Origin: Streptomyces sp. MUM 178J
GTDB lineage: Bacteria; Actinomycetota; Actinomycetes; Streptomycetales; Streptomycetaceae
Assembly (NCBI RefSeq): GCF_022414575.1
Contig: NZ_JADWYQ010000092.1
Span: 1 to 8,425, forward strand
Direction of reading: 5' to 3'
Length of the DNA: 8,425 nucleotides
Shown here: positions 1-8,425 of the stretch, one piece after another
How the letters are laid out: every line of letters starts with the position of its first letter
How positions within the stretch are numbered: the first letter of the stretch is position 1
Translations under genes and position numbers: made by a program
The notes under the pieces: model-generated
What the model saw: only the letters and a program-made list of their open reading frames with translations
Told to the model about the DNA's origin: nothing
Database searches by the model: none

Positions 1-5027
<5,027 letters not shown>

Positions 5028-5033
5028 CGTGTC

Positions 5034-5039
5034 CCTCCC
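5034..5039 (-). promoter_or_regulatory. Ribosome binding site of the poly-HAMP kinase gene
   Basis: On the minus strand GGGAGG lies six bases before the GTG at 5027-5025. It is the only good Shine-Dalgarno match near a start in this frame, and it decides the start call. Confidence 0.75.
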
Positions 5040-5098
5040 GCAGGGGTTGACCGTACTGCCCGGGCTGTTCCGGGAAGCCTGCCCAGTGTTTCACCATG

Positions 5099-5124
5099 GC
5101 CGAACCAGGCCATAACAGTTCGGC
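5099..5124. repeat. Perfect 7-bp inverted repeat, candidate operator
   Basis: GCCGAAC at 5099-5105 pairs with GTTCGGC at 5118-5124 across 12 bases. Arm length and spacing fit a dimeric regulator contacting adjacent major grooves. It overlaps the first of two CATAAC copies. The binding protein is unknown; the partner response regulator is one candidate. Confidence 0.4.
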
Positions 5125-5183
5125 AGCTTCGCATAACGTCCCCGCCCCTGAAGGGTGGAAACAGCGCCGACCGGCATCCGCTC

Positions 5184-5220
5184 GGACAGCGAAGGTAAGT
5201 AACCTGGCATCCGGCTGTCC
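5184..5220. repeat. Perfect 7-bp inverted repeat around a candidate promoter
   Basis: GGACAGC at 5184-5190 is mirrored by GCTGTCC at 5214-5220, with 23 bases between. The interior holds AGGT/ACCT arms (5193-5196, 5202-5205) and the candidate -10 sequences for the plus-strand gene. It could be an operator or an mRNA leader hairpin, depending on the unknown transcription start. Confidence 0.35.
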
Positions 5221-5296
5221 AACCGCCCCGGTCCGCCCGGCGGGGGCGGAGTGGGGCGAGATCTACCACCGGGCACCGGGAGGGGCGGGCCAGACC

Positions 5297-7951
5297 ATGG
5301 CAGAGCCGGGCGTCGAGACGCGTACGAGGAGTTCTGTGATCACCGCGCGGGCGGCTGCCAGCTTTGACCCGGTCGGACGGTCCGTCGCGGCCGCCCGTGC
5401 GTTCGTCCGCGACACTCTCCAGGGGTGGGGCTACTCCGACATCGTCGACGACGCGGTCGTCCTCACCAGCGAGCTGGTCACCAACGCCGTCATCCACGCG
5501 GGTACCGCCGCCGACGTCCTGTGCCTGCGCACGGACCAGGGGGTACGGGTGGAGGTCGGCGACCGCTACCCGGAGCGCGAGGTCCCGATCCACGGCGCGC
5601 ACCACGTCCTGGGCCACCCCGACCATGAGAACGGCCGCGGTCTGCTGCTGTGCGCGGCACTCGCCTCCCGCTGGGGTGTCGACTACACCCCGACCCACAA
5701 GCAGGTCTGGTTCCAGCTCGACCTTCCGCAGCGTCCCGTGGGCACCCGCTCCGCAGGCCCCGCGCTCCCCGCGGCCCTGCTCCCGGTAGCCGACGAACAC
5801 GTGCGCGTGGCCGTCGTGCAGATCGACCGCACCGGCGCCATCTCCGCCTGGAACGAGGACGCCGCGCACGTCTTCGGCTACGCGTCGGAGCAGGTCGTCG
5901 GCAAGCCGCTCACCGACCTCGCCGCCTGGCCCCACACCCCTGGCACGGGCACCGGCATCGCCGAGGCCCTGCAGCTCTCCCGCTGGGAGGGCAGCTACGG
6001 AATCCGCGGCGCCGACGGCCGTGTCGTCCCCGTCTACGCCTCTCATCTGCGCGTACGCGATACGCAGGGCGAACCGTCGACCGTCTGCCTGCTGGTGCGC
6101 GACGACGAGCGCGCCGTGCTCCAGACCCCACAGCGCGCCGCTGTGAGCGACGCGGGCAGAGAGAGCCGCACCACAGACCCCTTCGAGGTGTTCATCGGCT
6201 CGCCCGCGCCGGACGACTTGGACGGGCTGCTCCAGCGCACCGTGGAGCGCGCCCGCGACATGCTCGACGGCGACGCCGCCTTTCTGTTGCTGGCCACCGA
6301 CGACGAGACGGAGTTGGAGGTGCGGGCGACGACGGGTCTGCCCTCGGCCCGCCAGCGCTTCGCCCGCGTACCCGTGGAGGCCGGAACCGGTAGATACGGC
6401 TCCGCCCGGATGCCGGCGGTCCACGAGGACCTCACCGCGGTGCCCGGCGCCGTCCCGCTGCTCAACTCGACGGGGATGCGCTCCGTCGTCACCGTGCCGC
6501 TGAAGGTCGAAGGGCGTCTCACCGGCTCCCTCGGCGTCGCCGCCGAAGCCGCCGGCCGCTATTCCAACGAGGAGGCCCTGCGCCTCCAGTTCGCCGCAGA
6601 CCGCATCGCCCTGGCCGTCGAGTCCGCCCGCCTGGGTGAGTTGGAGCGGCTGCGCCGCGGCTCTCTCAGCTTCCTCGTCGAGGCGTCGGACCTGCTCGCC
6701 GGCACGCTCGACCGCGACCAGACGCTGGCGCTGATGGCCCAGATGACGGTTCCCACCCTGGCCACCTGGTGCGCGGTGTACACGATCGCCGACCAGTCCT
6801 CCGACCCGTACCTCAGCTATGTGCTGCACGAGGACGAGGAACGTATCGACGGTCTCAAGGACCTGCTGTCACGGATCGATCCGCCCGACCCGGTCCCCAC
6901 CCCCGGCGCCCGCGTATGGACCTCTCCCAACGACGCGGCGCGGCAGGCCGCTCTGCTCGTCTCCAAGCGGGAGCTCGGTTACGGCTCCAGTCGCCCGGTC
7001 TCCTCCGGCATCGGTGTCACGCTCGCGACCGCGGCCGCGGTCGGCGGTGAGACAGTGGTGCTGCCGCTCGTCGCCCGCAACCGCGTCATCGGCATGCTCA
7101 CTCTCGGAAAACCGACCGACGACCACTTCCGTCAGGAGATCCTGGAACTCGCCGAGGACCTTTCCCGGCGAGCGGCGCTCGCCCTCGACAACTCGCGCCT
7201 CTATTCGGAGCGCATGGCCATCAGCCAGTCCCTGCAGCGCAGTCTGCTGCCGCCGGGTCTGCCGCAGATCCCCGGCGTCGAGGTCGAGGTGATCTACCGC
7301 GCGGCCGGCGAGGGCAATGAGGTGGGCGGCGACTTCTACGACCTCTTCCCCATCCGCGACGACGCGTACGGCTTCGCCATCGGCGACGTGTGCGGTACGG
7401 GACCGGAGGCGGCGGCCGTCACCGGCCTGGCCCGGCACGCCCTGCGGCTCCTCGCCCGCGAGGGCTTCGGGGGCCCTGCGGTCCTCGAGCGCCTCAACGC
7501 GGCAATCCTCGACGAGGGTGCGCGGAGCCGCTTTCTCACGCTCTTGTACGGCGAGTTGTGGCCGCAGGAGGACGGCAGTGCGGTCCTCAAGGTGGTCTGC
7601 GCCGGCCATCCGCTGCCTCTCCGGCTGCGCCAGGACGGCACGGTGTCCCCGGCCGCCGAACCGCAGCCGCTGCTGGGCGTCATGGACGACCTGGAGTTGT
7701 ATGAGCAGACCGTCACCCTTGATCCGGGCGATGTGCTGCTGTGTGTCACGGACGGCGTCACCGAACGCCGCGAGGGCACCCGCATGCTGGGGGACGATGG
7801 TCTGGTCGATGTCCTGAAGACCTGTACGGGCCTGACAGCCGGCGCGGTCGCCGCCCGTGTCCTCCGTGCCGTGGAACGCTTCGCCGCGGAGCCGGCCTCC
7901 GATGACATGGCAATCCTGGCGATGCGCGTCCCGGAGCCGCATGCCATCTGA
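5297..7951 (+). CDS. osaC: RsbW-like kinase / PAS / GAF / SpoIIE phosphatase regulator (OsaC-like)
   Basis: Cytosolic 884-residue regulator. Domains: RsbW-type HATPase (about 15-143) with N-box ELVTNAVIHA (Glu59, Asn63), Asp89 and GRGL (113-116); PAS (about 168-275); GAF (about 295-445); helical linker; GAF-like (about 456-630); SpoIIE/PP2C (about 645-884) entered through LQRSLLPPGLP. Phosphatase metal motifs are GGDFYD (677-682), IGDVCGTG (695-702), CAGHP, TDGVTE (818-823, Asp819) and SDDM (Asp869, Asp870), so both catalytic ends look complete. RsbW relatives bind and inhibit sigma factors and phosphorylate anti-anti-sigma proteins; SpoIIE-type phosphatases reverse that. Start is uncertain: ATG 5297 has GGGAGG 13 bases upstream, while GTG 5336 has GAGGAG at four bases and would give 871 residues. 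The open frame reaches ATG 5096, which lacks a ribosome site. As I recall, S. coelicolor OsaC shares this architecture and tunes SigB after osmotic stress; orthology is likely, not proven. Confidence 0.92.
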   Translation: MAEPGVETRTRSSVITARAAASFDPVGRSVAAARAFVRDTLQGWGYSDIVDDAVVLTSELVTNAVIHAGTAADVLCLRTDQGVRVEVGDRYPEREVPIHGAHHVLGHPDHENGRGLLLCAALASRWGVDYTPTHKQVWFQLDLPQRPVGTRSAGPALPAALLPVADEHVRVAVVQIDRTGAISAWNEDAAHVFGYASEQVVGKPLTDLAAWPHTPGTGTGIAEALQLSRWEGSYGIRGADGRVVPVYASHLRVRDTQGEPSTVCLLVRDDERAVLQTPQRAAVSDAGRESRTTDPFEVFIGSPAPDDLDGLLQRTVERARDMLDGDAAFLLLATDDETELEVRATTGLPSARQRFARVPVEAGTGRYGSARMPAVHEDLTAVPGAVPLLNSTGMRSVVTVPLKVEGRLTGSLGVAAEAAGRYSNEEALRLQFAADRIALAVESARLGELERLRRGSLSFLVEASDLLAGTLDRDQTLALMAQMTVPTLATWCAVYTIADQSSDPYLSYVLHEDEERIDGLKDLLSRIDPPDPVPTPGARVWTSPNDAARQAALLVSKRELGYGSSRPVSSGIGVTLATAAAVGGETVVLPLVARNRVIGMLTLGKPTDDHFRQEILELAEDLSRRAALALDNSRLYSERMAISQSLQRSLLPPGLPQIPGVEVEVIYRAAGEGNEVGGDFYDLFPIRDDAYGFAIGDVCGTGPEAAAVTGLARHALRLLAREGFGGPAVLERLNAAILDEGARSRFLTLLYGELWPQEDGSAVLKVVCAGHPLPLRLRQDGTVSPAAEPQPLLGVMDDLELYEQTVTLDPGDVLLCVTDGVTERREGTRMLGDDGLVDVLKTCTGLTAGAVAARVLRAVERFAAEPASDDMAILAMRVPEPHAI
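5326..5331 (+). promoter_or_regulatory. Possible ribosome binding site for alternative GTG start at 5336
   Basis: GAGGAG sits four bases before the in-frame GTG at 5336-5338. It is a better-spaced Shine-Dalgarno than the one before ATG 5297. The ATPase domain begins just after this point, so either start leaves the domain whole. Confidence 0.4.
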
Positions 7952-7968
7952 GCACGGTCTGCGCATAT

Positions 7969-8006
7969 GACGAAGGCCCCCCGCCGTACGGCGGGGGGCC
8001 TTCGTC
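7969..8006. terminator. Perfect 38-bp palindromic terminator between convergent genes
   Basis: The two 19-base halves are exact reverse complements, centred on CCGTACGG, giving a GC-rich stem of about 17 bp with a tight loop. It begins 17 bases after the regulator's stop codon and ends 11 bases before the 3' end of the convergent tRNA-Thr. Neither side has a T tract, which is common for Streptomyces terminators. Its symmetry and position let it serve both transcripts. Confidence 0.85.
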
Positions 8007-8017
8007 GATTCTGTCCG

Positions 8018-8090
8018 AGCCCCCAAACGGAATCGAACCGTTGACCTTCTCCTTACCATGGAGACGCTCTGCCGACTGAGCTATAGGGGC
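8018..8090 (-). tRNA. tRNA-Thr (anticodon GGT)
   Basis: The minus strand folds as a complete 73-base tRNA. The acceptor arms GCCCCTA and TGGGGGC pair over 7 bp with one G-T pair. The D arm is GCTC/GAGC. The anticodon stem TCTCC/GGAGA carries loop ATGGTAA, giving anticodon GGT, which reads ACC, the favoured Thr codon in high-GC genomes. The T arm is AACGG/CCGTT around TTCGATT. The discriminator is T and no CCA is encoded. It lies downstream of the rRNA operon on the same strand, beyond a strong terminator, so it probably has its own promoter. Confidence 0.96.
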
Positions 8091-8129
8091 CTGTCCACCT
8101 TCGCGGCTTCCCGCGCGGCAACATCAAGA

Positions 8130-8159
8130 ATGATACCCCGAACTGACGTGTGCTCCGAA
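8130..8159 (-). promoter_or_regulatory. Candidate promoter for tRNA-Thr
   Basis: On the minus strand TATCAT (8135-8130) is a good -10 hexamer. TTCGGA (8159-8154) lies 18 bases upstream as a weak -35. Initiation near 8122 would leave a leader of about 30 bases before the tRNA, to be removed by RNase P. The hexamers are visible; function is inferred from position. Confidence 0.45.
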
Positions 8160-8254
8160 CCAGCGGGGCATCAGATCCCGGCTTACGGAGATGAGTTATC
8201 TGGTGCTGTCCGGAGATTGGCGTGTGCCGACACCTTGTTGGGGTGCACAACGCA

Positions 8255-8298
8255 GAAAGGCCGTAGGCTCCCGGACCAACAGTCCAGGAGCCTACGGC
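8255..8298 (-). terminator. rRNA operon terminator after 5S
   Basis: GCCGTAGGCTCC (8260-8271) pairs perfectly with GGAGCCTACGGC (8287-8298). After one C/A mismatch the stem continues with GGAC/GTCC and closes on a five-base loop. On the minus strand the hairpin is followed by CTTTCT, and it starts about eight bases after the 5S 3' end. This fits intrinsic termination of the rRNA transcript. Confidence 0.88.
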
Positions 8299-8306
8299 TA
8301 AAAATC

Positions 8307-8425
8307 GTTCGGCGGCGTCCTACTCTCCCACAGGGTCCCCCCTGCAGTACCATCGGCGCTGAAAGGCTTAGCTTCCGGGTTCGGAATGTAACCGGGCGTT
8401 CCCCTAACGCAATGACCACCGAAAC
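8307..8425 (-). rRNA. rrf: 5S ribosomal RNA
   Basis: The minus strand begins GTTTCGGTGGTCATTGCG at the right edge and ends GACGCCGCCGAAC, about 119 bases. It carries the conserved internal stretch CATTCCGAACCCGGAAGC and the GGGAGAGTAGGACGCC 3' region typical of actinobacterial 5S. The 5' and 3' ends pair as helix I (CGGTGG with CCGCCG). The 5' terminus coincides with the window edge, so it looks complete or within a base or so of complete; the exact 3' end is uncertain by two or three bases. The 23S and 16S genes of the operon should lie beyond the right edge. Confidence 0.95.

Larger units (their letters stand above)
5028..5296. promoter_or_regulatory. Divergent promoter region between the kinase and regulator genes
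   Basis: This 269-bp gap must hold the promoters of both divergent genes. It contains a perfect inverted repeat GCCGAAC-N12-GTTCGGC (5099-5124), a direct repeat CATAAC at 5111-5116 and 5132-5137 (21 bp apart, two helical turns), and a second perfect inverted repeat GGACAGC-N23-GCTGTCC (5184-5220). The latter encloses AGGTAAGTAACCT, itself an imperfectly spaced palindrome. A weak SigB-like match toward the plus-strand gene is GCAT (5174-5177), 15 bases, then AGGTAA (5193-5198), against a remembered consensus GNNT-N14-16-GGGTAC/T. TAACCT (5200-5205) could instead be a housekeeping -10, but I see no convincing -35. Promoter assignments are tentative; the repeats are directly visible. Confidence 0.5.

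Noticed and set aside
5096..5296. N-terminal extension of the regulator to ATG 5096
   Set aside because: No Shine-Dalgarno at useful distance, and the stretch holds likely promoter and operator elements; kept only as a low-interest observation.
6869..8059. A 396-codon minus-strand open frame crossing the palindrome and tRNA
   Set aside because: It begins inside the tRNA gene, reads through a terminator hairpin and shadows the phosphatase domain; not a gene.
8160..8250. Possible further small RNA or second tRNA between tRNA-Thr and the rRNA terminator
   Set aside because: I found only a weak stem around CACC/GGTG near 8231-8245 and a short ATCTCCG repeat; no cloverleaf and no convincing promoter.

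Overview
The window is high-GC actinobacterial DNA and reads as Streptomyces: codon usage has a strong third-position G/C bias, the 5S rRNA is of the Streptomyces type, and the two protein genes match, from memory, the osaA/osaC osmotic-stress locus of S. coelicolor. No database search was possible, so the gene names rest on domain architecture and divergent arrangement.

Layout. Positions 1-5027 (minus strand) hold a very large sensor histidine kinase, open at the left edge. It has 12 HAMP modules, mostly in exact 276-bp (92-residue) tandem units, then a GAF domain, a coiled coil, a HisKA/HATPase kinase core and the start of a Pro/Ala-rich tail. Positions 5028-5296 are a divergent control region containing two perfect 7-bp inverted repeats and a direct repeat spaced by 21 bp. 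Positions 5297-7951 (plus strand) encode a multidomain regulator: RsbW-like ATPase, PAS, GAF, GAF-like, then SpoIIE/PP2C phosphatase. A perfect 38-bp palindrome follows as a terminator. On the minus strand come tRNA-Thr(GGT) at 8018-8090, a strong hairpin terminator at about 8255-8298, and 5S rRNA at 8307-8425, the distal end of an rRNA operon whose 23S and 16S genes lie beyond the right edge.

How the parts work together (inference from family knowledge). The poly-HAMP kinase resembles fungal group III (Nik1/Os-1) osmosensing kinases. It probably senses osmotic or envelope stress from the cytosol and passes phosphate to a response regulator (OsaB in S. coelicolor) expected beyond the left edge. 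The divergent protein joins an anti-sigma-type kinase fold to a SpoIIE-type phosphatase, so it could both restrain a SigB-type sigma factor and dephosphorylate that factor's anti-sigma antagonist. The right third is ordinary translation machinery next to this stress locus.

There is no mobile element, CRISPR array or phage signature. The most notable features are the length and near-identity of the HAMP array, the kinase-plus-phosphatase fusion, and the symmetric motifs between the two divergent genes.
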